A DNA stretch of 64,000 nucleotides from Cyclobacterium jeungdonense (GCF_010994275.1 NZ_WMCD01000007.1:186001-250000), one strand, 5' to 3'. Shown: positions 8,585-17,918, counted from the stretch's first letter. Notes: a model not told the origin generated them from the sequence alone. Made by a program: numbers and translations.

Positions 8585-9178
8585 TTAAATGCTTGCTTTC
8601 AGACCATTTCCGATCCAGGTGCTGCCATCCGGCACATTCCGGGTAACTACCGATCCGGCACCCACCCTGACCCAGGACCCGATTTGGATGCCTGGCAAGA
8701 CGGTACTGCCAGCACCAATCAGGGTTCCTTCCCCCACCCGGACCCCTCCGCAAAGAATGGCTCCGGGAGCTATGTGTGCAAAATCTGAAATCCTGCAATC
8801 GTGGTCGATGGAAGCCGCCGTATTGACGATTACCTGCCTGCCCAGCTGGCTGTCTACTTTTACCAGGCATCTTTCCATGACTACCGTGCCTGCTCCCATG
8901 GTAGCACGCTTGCTGAAAATAGCGGAGTCATGGACCATGCTGGCAAAATCCGCCCTTTCCCGGTACCGCAGGTAAACCTTTTGGCGCGCACGGTTGTCCC
9001 CTATGGCAATCATTAAGGGATGGTCAAAAATAAAATGATCGGGAACCGGACCAAGCACCGGGAACTCCATAAGTTGGGTTAAGTGGGTATTGTCATCAAA
9101 GATACCGTGTACCCGATCCTCCGTGCCTAGCAGGTCAATGATTACTTTCCCATGGCCGGATGCTCCAAAGATGTACAT
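8585..9178 (-). CDS. Sugar O/N-acetyltransferase, PglD/NeuD family
   Basis: A 197-residue protein with the NeuD/PglD N-terminal nucleotide-sugar binding fold (MYIFGASGHGKVIIDLL) and a C-terminal left-handed beta-helix of hexapeptide repeats (ISDFAHIAPGAILCGGVRVG, IGAGSTVLPGIQIGSWVRVG). The HDC segment at the domain junction holds the likely catalytic His. PglD transfers acetyl from acetyl-CoA to the 4-amino group of UDP-6-deoxy-4-amino-GlcNAc. The gene follows PglE- and PglC-like genes (spacing 19 bases to the latter), reproducing the bacillosamine gene set, so UDP-diNAcBac or a close relative is the likely product. Alternative: acetylation of another amino sugar. Confidence 0.9.
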   Translation of the reverse strand: MYIFGASGHGKVIIDLLGTEDRVHGIFDDNTHLTQLMEFPVLGPVPDHFIFDHPLMIAIGDNRARQKVYLRYRERADFASMVHDSAIFSKRATMGAGTVVMERCLVKVDSQLGRQVIVNTAASIDHDCRISDFAHIAPGAILCGGVRVGEGTLIGAGSTVLPGIQIGSWVRVGAGSVVTRNVPDGSTWIGNGLKASI

Positions 9179-9197
9179 GGAATCAGGTGTTTAAGGT

Positions 9198-9806
9198 TCA
9201 GGCACTTTTCCGATTTCCCCGGAATGGTACTACCGAAAGGCTACCTTCGGGATAAATATGTTCCCTACGAACCAGGGGCCGGATGGTCAGGTACAGGATT
9301 TTTACATCCAGCAGAAAACTACGATGGCGAACATACCAGGTATCATAGCGGAACTTATTTTCCCAACTCAACCTGTTCCGCCCTTTGATCTGAGCTATTC
9401 CGGTGATGCCTGGCAGGACTTCATGGCGGCGGTTTTGTTCTTCAGAATAGAGGGGAAGGTATTCCGGCAGCAGGGGCCGGGGCCCGACCAAACTCATTTC
9501 TCCCCGAAGTACACAATACAATTGCGGTAATTCATCCAGCGAACTTTGCCTTAACCAGCTGCCAATTCGTGTCAAACGTTTTTCATCGCTTAGCAGTTTA
9601 CCCGACGCGTCCCTGGCTTCGGACATGGTGCGGAATTTCAACAAAGTAAAGGGCCTTCCAGACCGGCCGGTACGGGTTTGTGTAAAAAAAACCGGTCCTT
9701 CTCCTCTCCACCATAGCAAGACCACCAGTGCTGCCATCAGCGGAGAGAGCACCATCAGTAGTCCCACGGATACTAAAAAATCAAAGATTCGTTTTCCCAC
9801 TTTCAA
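9198..9806 (-). CDS. Small undecaprenyl-phosphate sugar-1-phosphate transferase (PglC type)
   Basis: A 202-residue monotopic phosphoglycosyl transferase. The re-entrant helix is in the first 35 residues (RIFDFLVSVGLLMVLSPL), followed by GPVFFTQTRTG and LLKFRTM. The catalytic Asp-Glu dyad is D91-E92 in SLDELPQL, followed by the family signature MSLVGPRPLLPEYL and PGITGIAQIKGRN. It lacks the polytopic N-terminus of WbaP, so it is the minimal PglC form that moves phospho-sugar from UDP to undecaprenyl phosphate. The start is a TTG whose bases overlap the TGA of the aminotransferase gene, implying coupled translation. It is one of two lipid-primer enzymes in the locus, the other being the WecA-like protein at 11.2-12.1 kb. 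Confidence 0.93.
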   Translation of the reverse strand: MKVGKRIFDFLVSVGLLMVLSPLMAALVVLLWWRGEGPVFFTQTRTGRSGRPFTLLKFRTMSEARDASGKLLSDEKRLTRIGSWLRQSSLDELPQLYCVLRGEMSLVGPRPLLPEYLPLYSEEQNRRHEVLPGITGIAQIKGRNRLSWENKFRYDTWYVRHRSFLLDVKILYLTIRPLVRREHIYPEGSLSVVPFRGNRKSA

Positions 9807-10978
9807 GGCAGTTTATCTGACACCTTCATGATGTCTTTGTGTAATGAAAAAACCACATCCAATACCCGGTCCATTTCTTCCTCCCTCAGTCCTGTGCTAC
9901 TGGGGAGGCAGATGCCCTGAGAAAAAAGCGTTGAAGAAACGCCCGTTCCAAAGAATGGGGTATTTTTATATAAGGGTTGTAAGTGCATGGGTTTCCACAA
10001 TAACCTGGATTCGATCTCCTGGTCCTGCAGGCTAATCATCAACTCCCTGGCTGAAAATCCTGCCAGAAGGGGATCAATTACCATGGTTGTCAGCCAGCGG
10101 TTGGAGAAAAAACCTTCCGGTTCCTTCAAAAAGTGGATACCTGAGAGTTCCTGCAGGAATTGCTGATACCTCCGGAAGATGGTCCTTCTTTTTTGGATTC
10201 GGTCCTCCAGGCTGTCGAGCTGGGCCAGACCGATCCCAGCAGAAATATTGTTCATTTTATAATTGAACCCCAATTCAGAATGCTCGTAATGGGGAAAATC
10301 CAGTTTTGCCTGAGTAGAAAGGTACCTGGCTTTTTTGGCCAGAAATCGGTTTTCGGTAAGCAAGGCTCCTCCACTCCCAGTGGTGATGATCTTGTTGCCG
10401 TTGAAAGAAAAAATGCCCAAATCTCCAAATGTTCCGGCATATTGCCCCCCGATACGGGACCCTACTGCCTCTGCTGCATCTTCAATCACGGGTATTTGGT
10501 AACGTTGGCTGATGTCCTTAATTCGAGGCCAGTTGGCGGGCATGCCAAAAAGGTTGACCACCACGATAGCCTTGGGCTTTTTTCTCTTCCGCAGCCGCGC
10601 TTGAATCGTCAGTTCGAGGGTATCCGGACACATGTTCCAGGTCTCCTCCTCACTGTCCACCAGTACCGGTTGGGCTCCAAGGTAAAGAATGGGATTGGTA
10701 GAAGCTATAAACGTAAAACTCTGGCAGAGCACCTCGTCTCCAGGGGCCACGCCCAGCAGGTGCAAAGCCAGATGAATAGCGGAAGTACCAGAATTGATTG
10801 CCACCACATGGGAAGCCCCAAACTTCGTGGAAAGCCCCTGCTCAAATGCGGTAATAAACCTGCCATTGGTGGCGATCTGCCCTTCTTCCATGGCGGCCAT
10901 GACATGCTTTATTTCTGCACCCTGAAATTCCGGAAAAGACAGGTAAACTCTTTCTCTACTTTTTCCCATTACTTCCAT
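9803..10978 (-). CDS. DegT/DnrJ/EryC1-family sugar aminotransferase (PglE-like)
   Basis: A 391-residue PLP enzyme. K196 (SFNGNKIITTGSGG) is the Schiff-base lysine, D167 (IEDAAEAVGS) pairs with the pyridine nitrogen, and INSGTSAIHLAL forms the phosphate-binding region. Members transaminate 4-keto or 3-keto nucleotide sugars. With the PglF-like dehydratase at 4.4 kb and the PglC- and PglD-like genes immediately downstream (4-base overlap with the former), the likely reaction is formation of UDP-4-amino-4,6-dideoxy-GlcNAc. Two in-frame ATGs (10978 and 10969) are possible starts. The 200 bases upstream are AT-rich and may hold a promoter, but no clean -33/-7 pair is visible. Confidence 0.92.
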   Translation of the reverse strand: MEVMGKSRERVYLSFPEFQGAEIKHVMAAMEEGQIATNGRFITAFEQGLSTKFGASHVVAINSGTSAIHLALHLLGVAPGDEVLCQSFTFIASTNPILYLGAQPVLVDSEEETWNMCPDTLELTIQARLRKRKKPKAIVVVNLFGMPANWPRIKDISQRYQIPVIEDAAEAVGSRIGGQYAGTFGDLGIFSFNGNKIITTGSGGALLTENRFLAKKARYLSTQAKLDFPHYEHSELGFNYKMNNISAGIGLAQLDSLEDRIQKRRTIFRRYQQFLQELSGIHFLKEPEGFFSNRWLTTMVIDPLLAGFSARELMISLQDQEIESRLLWKPMHLQPLYKNTPFFGTGVSSTLFSQGICLPSSTGLREEEMDRVLDVVFSLHKDIMKVSDKLP

Positions 10979-11180
10979 GTAATTCGATACTACCTGCTAA
11001 AGATATAAATATTTCCAGGAAAATTAAATGATGGTCCATCCACGAAATGTAAGTTTAAACGGCTGTAAATCTTAAAAATCGCATAATTTTTTTACCAAAA
11101 AAATCAAGTACTTTTTCTTATGGGCTTGTGGCATTTTCCTTATAACTAAAACTATTTGATCCGCATGGGCCGATCGAATT

Positions 11181-12146
11181 TCAGGAATTTTTTTTTTCAA
11201 TATTTTTTACATTTTTTTTGATCAGCCAATACCGGAAACCCAAATAGCCCGTAATCATCAACAAAACGAAGACCATGGCGGAGAACCAGTGAAAGGTTTC
11301 GAGGCCAACACCGTAGACCCATATCCCGTTGATGATCAACTGCAATCCGGCATAAGCCAGGGAGACCTGCACATGCGGAATGCCTGCCTCATTGGCCAGG
11401 TACTGGTACAGGTGGCTGCGGTGGGGCTGGAAGATATTTTCCCTGCGGTAAAGACGCAGCAAAAGGGTGATCACGGCATCCAGGCCATAAATGGTAAAGA
11501 AAAAGAGGTAAGCCGGATTTCCGGTAAGGATAATAAGCTTGATCATCAGGTAGCCCAGCACCATGGCCATGCTGACAGACCCTACATCCCCGGCAAAACA
11601 GCGGGCTTTTTTCCGCACATTAAACCAGGCAAAAGCGAGGCAAGCCAGGGCCAGCAGCAGGAGCAGTTCCCTTTCCCCGGACATTTCCGGAACCAGGGCA
11701 AAACTCCCCAGGGCCACCAGCGCATAGAGCACGGTAATCCCATTGATGCCATCCATAAAGTTGAACAGGTTGGTCCAGCCGATCAGCATGAAAAACAGCA
11801 GGGGTATCCAGACTCCCAGATGGGTGCCCTGCCCCAGGTCCAGCAGCAGCAGTGCAGTGGCCAGAAAATGCGCACTGATGCGCGGCAATTGATGAAGGGG
11901 TCGGATATCGTCCCACATGCTGATCCCACCCACCAGCAAAATGGCCAGGGCCAGTGGCCAGGAGGCCGCCCCCATCAGCCAGGCCAGGGCCACTGCCAGA
12001 ACGAACACCATGCCCCCGCCGCGAATGGTACTTTGGGTATGAGAGGAGCGTTCATTGGGTTTGTCAATGATCCGGTAGCGTTCGGCCAGGCGAAAATAAA
12101 GGAGCAATGCTCCCAGAAAAAAAAAGAAGGCAATCAGGTAGTACAT
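11181..12146 (-). CDS. Polytopic undecaprenyl-phosphate HexNAc-1-phosphate transferase (WecA/WbpL/MraY family)
   Basis: The 321-residue protein has about ten membrane segments and the family's cytoplasmic motifs: NERSSHTQSTIRGGG near the start, SMWDDIRPL, NLFNFMDGINGI with the Asp-rich motif, CFAGDVGSVSM and HRSHLYQYLANEAG. It transfers a phospho-N-acetyl amino sugar from UDP to undecaprenyl phosphate. In many loci such a WbpL-like gene sits beside a WbpV-like reductase; here the WbpV-like gene is 7 kb upstream (19.2-20.1 kb), separated by repeats and toxin-antitoxin genes. It is a second primer enzyme besides the PglC-like protein. The C-terminus is Lys/Asn-rich (IKKNVKNIEKKNS). Confidence 0.92.
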   Translation of the reverse strand: MYYLIAFFFFLGALLLYFRLAERYRIIDKPNERSSHTQSTIRGGGMVFVLAVALAWLMGAASWPLALAILLVGGISMWDDIRPLHQLPRISAHFLATALLLLDLGQGTHLGVWIPLLFFMLIGWTNLFNFMDGINGITVLYALVALGSFALVPEMSGERELLLLLALACLAFAWFNVRKKARCFAGDVGSVSMAMVLGYLMIKLIILTGNPAYLFFFTIYGLDAVITLLLRLYRRENIFQPHRSHLYQYLANEAGIPHVQVSLAYAGLQLIINGIWVYGVGLETFHWFSAMVFVLLMITGYLGFRYWLIKKNVKNIEKKNS

Positions 12147-13807
12147 GGCTGTAAAAAGGGCTCTGGCAAAGGTAATTAATTATTATTTATTTTATAGTAG
12201 CAATTGGGTTGACTTGTAGACGAAGGCAGGGGAAACTGAGGGACTGAGGGACAAAGTGACTGAGAGATGGAGGGAGTACAGAAATTTTTAGTCACAAACA
12301 CAAAGAGCCTCGAAGGCCACAAATGGAATTGGAGACTTAGGGACGAAGGGATGGTGTGGTGATGGCCCGAATGCTTAACCCTTAAAAAATGCAGCTGAAT
12401 CCAATACCGCATTTCCTGCCTATCTGCCCGTAACTACAACCCAGCCTGTTCCGAGCTATTTCAACCCATATGCTCGACAGTTGAATCCACCGCCAGGGAA
12501 ACTACACCAAAGCACGTATCTACAGGTAAAACAGCGTTCCTTTTATGACCAAACCCCGACAAGGCCTTAATGCATAAAAGCCAGAACCGAAACAGTCACC
12601 TGGCTTTAGACAAAGCGCACGGAAGGACACAGGTTGTATTCCTTGTTTTAACGCCAATTCCTTCTGTACTTTTGGCTTGATCCAAAAGTACCAAAAAATC
12701 AAGGCACAAAAATCCTTCCCCCCGCATACCTCCCGCACCGCCCGGTTTTGTGCCGGCCTACCCGCTTCTTTCATCCCTAGAGGTTCTGTCAAATTTAATT
12801 GGTGCAAAGTCCGTACTCCCACCCCGAACGGTAGTCTCTTTAACCCTTAACTACCACGATCGAAACCAAAACCAGCCCTCCTGCCAAAATGCAAGAACCT
12901 ATCCACCAGCCGGTACCCATTAAAAATCTGTGCTAATCTGTGGCCATCTGTGGTGAATCAGTAAACGATCAAACATATCAACCACCAGGAATGAATCCAA
13001 AAACAGGCCCAAAGGCAAAAAGGCCAGGCCCTAAACAGTCACCTGGCTTTGGTCAAAGGGCATAGCAGGACAAAGGCTGATGGGGGTGGTAAACGCCCAT
13101 TCCTTCTGTACTTTTGGCTTATATCCAAAAGTACCAAAAGATCAAGGCACAAAAATCCTTCCCCCCACCATCCTCCCGCACGCCCGGTTTTGTGCCGGCC
13201 TGCCCGCTTGGCTTTTCTGTTGACATGTTATCAAAAATAATGGGTGCTTCGATTATCGGTTCATGAAATAAAGAACACCCACTCAAATGCAAAATGGCCA
13301 GACGCTTAAGTCCGGCCATTCAAATGCCATTTAAATTTTAATCAACTTTCCCGCCAAAAAAATCTGTGTTAATCTGTGGCCATCTGTGGTGAATTAGTAA
13401 ACGATCAAACATATCAACCTCCAGGTCTGAATCCAAAAACAGGCCCAAAGGCAAAAAGGCCAGGCCCTAAACAGTCACCTGGCTTTTATCAAAGGGCATG
13501 ACAGGACATTCGTGGTTTTCTCTCTTTAACGCCAATTCCTTCTGTACTTTTGGCTTGATCCAAAAGTACCAAAAGATCAAGGCACAAAAATCCTTCCCCC
13601 CGCATACCTCCCGCACCCCCGGTTTTGTGCCAGCCTGCCCGCTTCTTTCATCCGTAGAAGTTCTGTCAATGCTACTAGATGCTCTATAAAGCGCAACCTC
13701 ACGCCTCGGGCTATTAATCGCCATCCTATTACAAGCCCCGAAGGGACGAAATACCATTAACACCAGGTAAGCCGACAAAGGAGGGGGAGGCAAGGCAGGG
13801 AAAAAGT
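12147..13807. repeat. Repeat-rich non-coding interval with three family B elements
   Basis: No gene is supported in these 1.66 kb. Three family B cores sit at about 12666, 13108 and 13544. Each has a hairpin with arms GTACTTTTGG and CCAAAAGTAC (the middle copy is slightly altered) and then a second hairpin with arms GGCACAAAA and TTTTGTGCC enclosing a C-rich loop. Between them lie short phrases such as TTAACCCTTAACTACCA and AATCTGTGGCCATCTGTGG, and a CT/GA-rich tract at 12230-12330. The stretch 12560-12960 is nearly identical to 14915-15310, and 13460-13795 is nearly identical to 18080-18395. Confidence 0.85.
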
Positions 13808-14209
13808 TTATAACAATAACCGCTTAAATTCAGCTATGGAAATAGATTTAATTATAGGGAATTCTATTTTTTCCAGAATATTAAAGTCCTTGTCCTGCGT
13901 TACCAGGTAGTCCGCACCTGCAGCTACTGCGCAGTCAATAAACTTATTGTCATCCATGTCTTTAATGAGATTCCATCTGAAGTAAATTTCAATTTTTTCT
14001 ACGTTTGGCAGTTCCAGAAGCGCTTGCAGCACCGGGTCGGCTACCTTTTTTCCCATATGTTTCTCAATTATCTCGGAATATTCAGAAAGAATCTCGGTAG
14101 TCACGCTAAGTTGGTAGGCTCCTTCAATAAGCTTTTGGAAAACCCAATGATACGGTGAACGTCTTGATATAGATACTAGTAAAATGTTGGTATCTAAAAC
14201 CACCCTCAC
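13808..14209 (-). CDS. PIN-domain toxin
   Basis: A 133-residue PIN-domain protein. The acidic metal-binding residues expected for this RNase fold are visible: D6 and N8 in VVLDTNILLV, E41 region in LSEYSEIIE, and the C-terminal pair in MDDNKFIDCAVAAGADYLVTQDKDF. It resembles the 'putative toxin-antitoxin system toxin component, PIN family' group and would cleave RNA. It overlaps the upstream small gene by 4 bases (ATGA-type overlap), the usual antitoxin-toxin arrangement. It lies in a repeat-rich interval inside the polysaccharide locus and is probably an acquired addiction module. Its RNA target is unknown. Confidence 0.87.
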   Translation of the reverse strand: MRVVLDTNILLVSISRRSPYHWVFQKLIEGAYQLSVTTEILSEYSEIIEKHMGKKVADPVLQALLELPNVEKIEIYFRWNLIKDMDDNKFIDCAVAAGADYLVTQDKDFNILEKIEFPIIKSISIAEFKRLLL

Positions 14210-14451
14210 TTTTTGTCACTTTTGTAAGGTGTACGCATTTTAGCTTTCAACAATTCTTCGGCATCCTCATTTGTCCAACCTTTTTTCTGCCAGCTTTCGT
14301 CAGCCATATCCATTGCTTTTTCTGCAAAATATTGGCCAATCAGGTAACGGATGGCTATCAGATCTTTTTCTGATACATCTTGTGCATAGAGTTTGAGCAT
14401 TTCCCGCTGTAAATTACTCAACGAAGATGACTTTGCAGGCTGTTTTTCCAT
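14206..14451 (-). CDS. Putative antitoxin of the PIN module
   Basis: An 81-residue product beginning MEKQPAKSSSLSNLQREMLK. A helical segment (LSNLQREMLKLYAQDVSEKDLIAIRYLIGQ, split here: LSNLQREMLKLYAQ then DVSEKDLIAIRYLIGQ) is followed by a charged C-terminus containing WQKKGWTNEDAEELLKAKMR. I chose this ATG because the longer frame from 14535 adds a hydrophobic 28-residue leader unlike antitoxins and runs into repeat sequence. Position immediately before the PIN gene, size, and a 4-base overlap support an antitoxin role; I do not recognise a named antitoxin family. Tail sequence WTNEDAEELL resembles a toxin-wrapping segment seen in such partners. Confidence 0.68.
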   Translation of the reverse strand: MEKQPAKSSSLSNLQREMLKLYAQDVSEKDLIAIRYLIGQYFAEKAMDMADESWQKKGWTNEDAEELLKAKMRTPYKSDKK

Positions 14452-14535
14452 AAGGATAGAAATGTAATGAAACCAAACAAAAAAACAAGTTTGGCTGAAG
14501 AGAAGTTCAAGATTAATCGGAAGGGAAGGCGGCAT

Positions 14536-15442
14536 ACTGATAATGGGGTGATGGTTTGATGCTTTAATGATGTGGTGTTGTGGTTTTTTAATTGCTTAAC
14601 TGGTTAATTGATGAAAGACTCCTTTAACCCTTAACGGTTCCCACACACCAGACTGCTTTCCGGTTATAAAACCAAACCCCGGCAGGGGTGGAAGGATTCT
14701 ATCCCCGGGTAAGCCGACAAGGGAGGCGCAGCCCGGGGTAGTGGGACCACCTCGTTTCCTGCATTGGCTAAAGAGCGGCCTACTAATGGAGTAGACTTTC
14801 CGCCAATGCCCAAGCAGGTCTGGAACTACCCCCCGGCCCCCTCCTAAAACAAGGAGTGGGAGGCGAGTCAAGCATTATTTTAACCCTTAACCACCACCGC
14901 TGTATCCCCGACAAGGCCTTAATGCATAAAAGCCAGATGCTAAACAGTCACCTGGCTTTAGACAAAGCGCACGGAAGGACACAGGTTGTATTCCTTGTTT
15001 TAACGCCAATTCCTTCTGTACTTTTGGCTTGATCCAAAAGTAACAAAAGATCAAGGCACAAAAATCCTTCCCCCCGCATACCTCCCGCACCGCCCGGTTT
15101 TGTGCCGGCCTACCCGCTTCTTTCATCCCTAGAGGTTCTGTCAAATTTAATTGGTGCAAAGTCCGTACTCTCAACCCGAACGGTAGTCTCTTTAGCCCTT
15201 AACTACCACAATCGAAACCAAAACCAGCCCTCCTGCCAAAATGCAAGAACCTACACACCAGCCGGTACCCATTAAAAATCTGTGCTAATCTGTGGCCATC
15301 TGTGGTGAAACGGTAAACGATTAAACATATCAACTACCAGGAATGAATCCAACACCATTCCACCTGCCAGCGGGCCCGTACCCAAGCACTCAGCCGGCTC
15401 TTAACACTTTAACATGTTGCTATTCAATCAAATTCTCCGATT
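14536..15442. repeat. Repeat-rich non-coding interval with one family B element
   Basis: One family B core lies at about 15018, with the first hairpin followed by GTAACAAAAGATCAAGG and then the GGCACAAAA/TTTTGTGCC hairpin. The surrounding 14915-15310 is nearly identical to 12560-12960, so the PIN module is bracketed by direct repeats of about 400 bp. The part at 14690-14860 holds GC-rich inverted repeat phrases (CCCCGGGTAAGCCGACAA, GCCAATGCCC). No gene is supported. Confidence 0.82.
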
Positions 15443-15748
15443 TTAAACCAAACCCATGTGGTAAAGAATTAAAAAGAGTAGCAATAGATTGACAATTGTC
15501 CTTAATAAGGCAAAAAACCGATTGCGTATCACGTTTAATTCACTCTTTTTCTTCTCGATTTCATAAAAAAGCTTTCCAATCAACAAGAAGTTAACCAATA
15601 AAAAAAATAAGGCTATATACCCCACAAAATAGGGCAAAGACAAATACGCAATTAAACCATAAAGTACATAGATGGATATGGTAATAACACTGGTATTACT
15701 CTGAAGTTCTTTTGGATTGAATACAGATAAATTCTCAGGCTGCTCCAT
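15443..15748 (-). CDS. Small predicted membrane protein of unknown function
   Basis: About 101 residues from the ATG at 15748 (MEQPENLSVFNPKELQ); an in-frame start seven codons earlier is also possible. Hydrophobic segments are ISIYVLYGLIAYLSLPYFVG, YIALFFLLVNFLLIGKLFY and the C-terminal LLRTIVNLLLLFLILYHMG, with a charged cytoplasmic loop EIEKKKSELNVIRNR between. It overlaps the upstream lipoprotein gene by 14 bases, so the two are probably translated together. I do not recognise a family. Size, three membrane spans and pairing with a gene whose product has a hydrophobic Gly-rich tail would fit an immunity protein, but this is inference only. The region is more AT-rich than the flanking repeats. 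Confidence 0.6.
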   Translation of the reverse strand: MEQPENLSVFNPKELQSNTSVITISIYVLYGLIAYLSLPYFVGYIALFFLLVNFLLIGKLFYEIEKKKSELNVIRNRFFALLRTIVNLLLLFLILYHMGLV

Positions 15749-16118
15749 AATAACAAGTAGTAAAATCAACGATCATAATTCCAACCCCAACCCAGCCCAT
15801 CGCTCTTCTTCCCAGTAGCTTCAATGCTTTGGTTATCGACGTGACTGAGCCCAAGGCTGAAGTATTTTGGATTAAATCGTAAACGCCAACGACTCCGGAT
15901 GCTACTCCCAGACAGGCCATTACCTGAGGATCAATACTCACATTGCGGTTTCCATTTTGGGCCTGACTCATTAAAAATGAAAGCTCATCTAAAATATCTT
16001 CTGAAAGGTCTAAATTCAAAGAATCAATTGTGTTATCTGGCTTATCAATTTCGCTGCAAGCGAAATTCAGCATTAATAAACCAATAAAATAAAATTTTAG
16101 ATTTAATAAAATTTTCAT
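15735..16118 (-). CDS. Small lipoprotein with Gly-rich hydrophobic C-terminus, unknown function
   Basis: The 127-residue product has a lipoprotein signal ending LLMLNFAC (Cys about residue 21), an acidic linker (about 25-60) and a C-terminal domain from about residue 68 with paired cysteines: ACLGVASGVVGVYDLIQ ... KALKLLGRRAMGWVGVGIM ... DFTTCYYGAA. I believe related small proteins with a 'GWxGVxxxxxxFxxC' ending are common as lone lipoproteins in Bacteroidota, but no function is known to me. The hydrophobic, Gly-rich, double-Cys tail recalls membrane-active peptides. It overlaps the membrane-protein gene downstream. It sits alone in a repeat-rich segment, between two toxin-antitoxin modules. 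Confidence 0.62.
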   Translation of the reverse strand: MKILLNLKFYFIGLLMLNFACSEIDKPDNTIDSLNLDLSEDILDELSFLMSQAQNGNRNVSIDPQVMACLGVASGVVGVYDLIQNTSALGSVTSITKALKLLGRRAMGWVGVGIMIVDFTTCYYGAA

Positions 16119-16319
16119 AAGATGTAATCATAAAAATCAAATTTTAAATACCTAATAATTCAACTTTATAAAACATTCTTAAAATGTTTACCTGATCCAA
16201 TCAATTATAAACAGCATTAATCTAAAGATTATTTGTTTTCTAAGCAAGAATTTTTTTAATTTTTTAAAGAATTAAACGATTGACCAAATAACCGATTAAA
16301 CATTTTAATTCTTATCTGC

Positions 16320-17400
16320 CAGAAATTGAGAAGAAAGGACTGAGAGACGTGCTAGTCAACATGAACATTTTAGCCATTAAACTATCAGGAATTGAGACTG
16401 AGAGACTTAGGGACTGAGAGATGGGGAGACGAAGAAACATAGGGATCTTGAGATATCATGCTGATTTTCAGTACTTCCGTTCCCTGAGTGGAGCCTAAGG
16501 GACGAGCCAACTAACCCTTAACCACCGCGGTTGAACCCTAAGCACTCCAAATGCAAAAAGGCCAGGCCCTAAACAGGCACCTGGCTTTAGGCAAAGGGCA
16601 TGCCACGACATTCGTGGTTTTCTCTCTTTAACGCCAATTCCTTTCGTACTTTTGGCTTAGATCCAAAAGTACCAAAAGATCAAGGCACAAAAATCCTTCT
16701 CCCCGCAATCCTACCGCACCCCCGGTTTTGTGCCGACCTGCCCGCTTTTTTCATCCCTAGAAGTTCTATCAATGCTACTAGATGCTCTATAAAGCGCAAC
16801 CCCACACCTCGGGCTATTAATCGCCATCCTATTCCAAGCCCCGAAGGGGCAAAATACCACTAGCCCCGGGGAAGCCGACAAAGGAGGCGCAGCCCGGGGT
16901 AGTTGGGGTCTTGCGTTTCCTACATTGGCTATCCAGCCGCTAAAAAGAGAAACCAGGTTTCCGCCAATGCCCGGGCTGGTTCCATTTCAGGTTGACGCAG
17001 ATGGCAGGGCGAAGGCTGATGGGGATAGTAAACGCCAATTCCTTCTGTACTTTTGGCTTAGATCCAAAAGTACCAAAAGATCAAGGCACAAAAATCCTTC
17101 CCCCCGCAATCCTCCCGCACTGCCCGGTTTTGTGCCGGCCTACCCGCTTCTTTCATCCGTAGAAGTTCTGTCAAATTGATTAGGTGCAAAGTCCGTACTC
17201 TCACCCCGACCGATAGCCTTTCTATTAACCCTTAACTACCAGGATTGGACTAAAAACAAAAAGGCCAGACCCTAAAGCCTGACCGACACCGAGCCGGTTA
17301 ACCAGCCAAAATGCATCAACCCTCTGGGCACCCAAAAATATACTTCTTCAGCTGATCAGGGATCCCTAACCTTAAGACCATGTGATGATTTTCAAAATTG
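16320..17400. repeat. Repeat-rich non-coding interval with two family B elements
   Basis: Family B cores lie at about 16646 and 17047; both have loop CTTAGAT instead of CTTGAT, lengthening the loop by one base while the arms stay intact. A GA-rich tract (GACTGAGAGACTTAGGGACT) occupies 16330-16440. Between the two cores are the phrases GCCCCGAAGGGGC and a long GC-rich inverted pair CCCCGGG ... CCCGGGG around 16861-16900, then GCCAATGCCCGGGCTGG. The preceding 16119-16320 is plain AT-rich DNA. No gene is supported. Confidence 0.82.
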
Positions 17401-17406
17401 ATTCAT

Positions 17407-17414
17407 TATCTTTG
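17407..17414 (+). promoter_or_regulatory. Putative -7 box of the ParDE-like module
   Basis: TATCTTTG matches the Bacteroidota -7 consensus and lies 16 bases before the antitoxin ATG. No -33 TTTG is visible at the expected distance. Such short leaders are usual for autoregulated toxin-antitoxin operons. Confidence 0.4.
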
Positions 17415-17430
17415 AAAAAAAATAATTACC

Positions 17431-17613
17431 ATGATAACCAAGACTCAGATCATCAATTCCCTGGACCAATTACCTGAGCACCTTACGATTGATCAGGTAG
17501 TAGACCATTTGATTTTTCTTGAAAACGTCCAAAAAGGACTTGATGATTCCGTGAATGGTCGGATAAATACCAAAGAAGAGGCAAGAGAAAAACTCAATAA
17601 ATGGTTAAAGTAA
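17431..17613 (+). CDS. Putative antitoxin of ParE/RelE-type module
   Basis: A 60-residue protein, MITKTQIINSLDQLPEHLTI at the start and GRINTKEEAREKLNKWLK at the end. The middle VVDHLIFLENVQKGLDDSV is a helix of the type found in short Bacteroidota antitoxins that pair with RelE/ParE toxins; the C-terminal part would wrap the toxin and likely be the labile portion. It overlaps the toxin gene by 13 bases. The N-terminus lacks an obvious ribbon-helix-helix signature, so it may not itself bind DNA. It is on the plus strand, opposite to the surrounding polysaccharide genes. Confidence 0.78.
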   Translation: MITKTQIINSLDQLPEHLTIDQVVDHLIFLENVQKGLDDSVNGRINTKEEAREKLNKWLK

Positions 17614-17918
17614 TCTGGACCGATGCTGCCATCTTTGATTTAAACGAAATCGGAGAATATATCTCAAAAGATTCTGAAAGGTATGCACAATTAACGGTAG
17701 ATAGATTATTTAATGCGGTTGACATACTTGAAGAACAGCCACGATTAGGAAAAATGGTTCCTGAATTCCAAAACGATAAATTAAGAGAACTTATCAGATT
17801 AAACCATAGAATTGTTTATCATATAGTTGATACCTATCGTATTGATATTGTTACTGTTCATCGATGCGAAAGGTTAGGTGGAAATGCCTATGACTTTCCG
17901 GATTTTGATACGGAATAG
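17601..17918 (+). CDS. RelE/ParE-family toxin
   Basis: A 105-residue RelE/ParE superfamily protein. It has the N-terminal strand VIWTDAAIFDLNEIGEYISK, helices with AQLTVDRLFNAVDILEEQPRLGKMVPEF, then the family's C-terminal strands with RELIRLNHRIVYHIVDTYRI split as RELIRLNHRIVYHI and VDTYRIDIVTVHR. The positive residues at the end of the last strands (HRCER) are as in ParE-type toxins. It would inhibit gyrase (ParE) or cleave mRNA (RelE); the sequence leans to ParE by length and the LGK/R pattern. It overlaps its antitoxin, and both lie between family B repeats. Confidence 0.9.
   Translation: MVKVIWTDAAIFDLNEIGEYISKDSERYAQLTVDRLFNAVDILEEQPRLGKMVPEFQNDKLRELIRLNHRIVYHIVDTYRIDIVTVHRCERLGGNAYDFPDFDTE

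Noticed and set aside
8205..8588. 127-residue frame over the family A repeats
   Set aside because: It is a threefold translation of the 145-bp tandem unit and carries no protein-like features.
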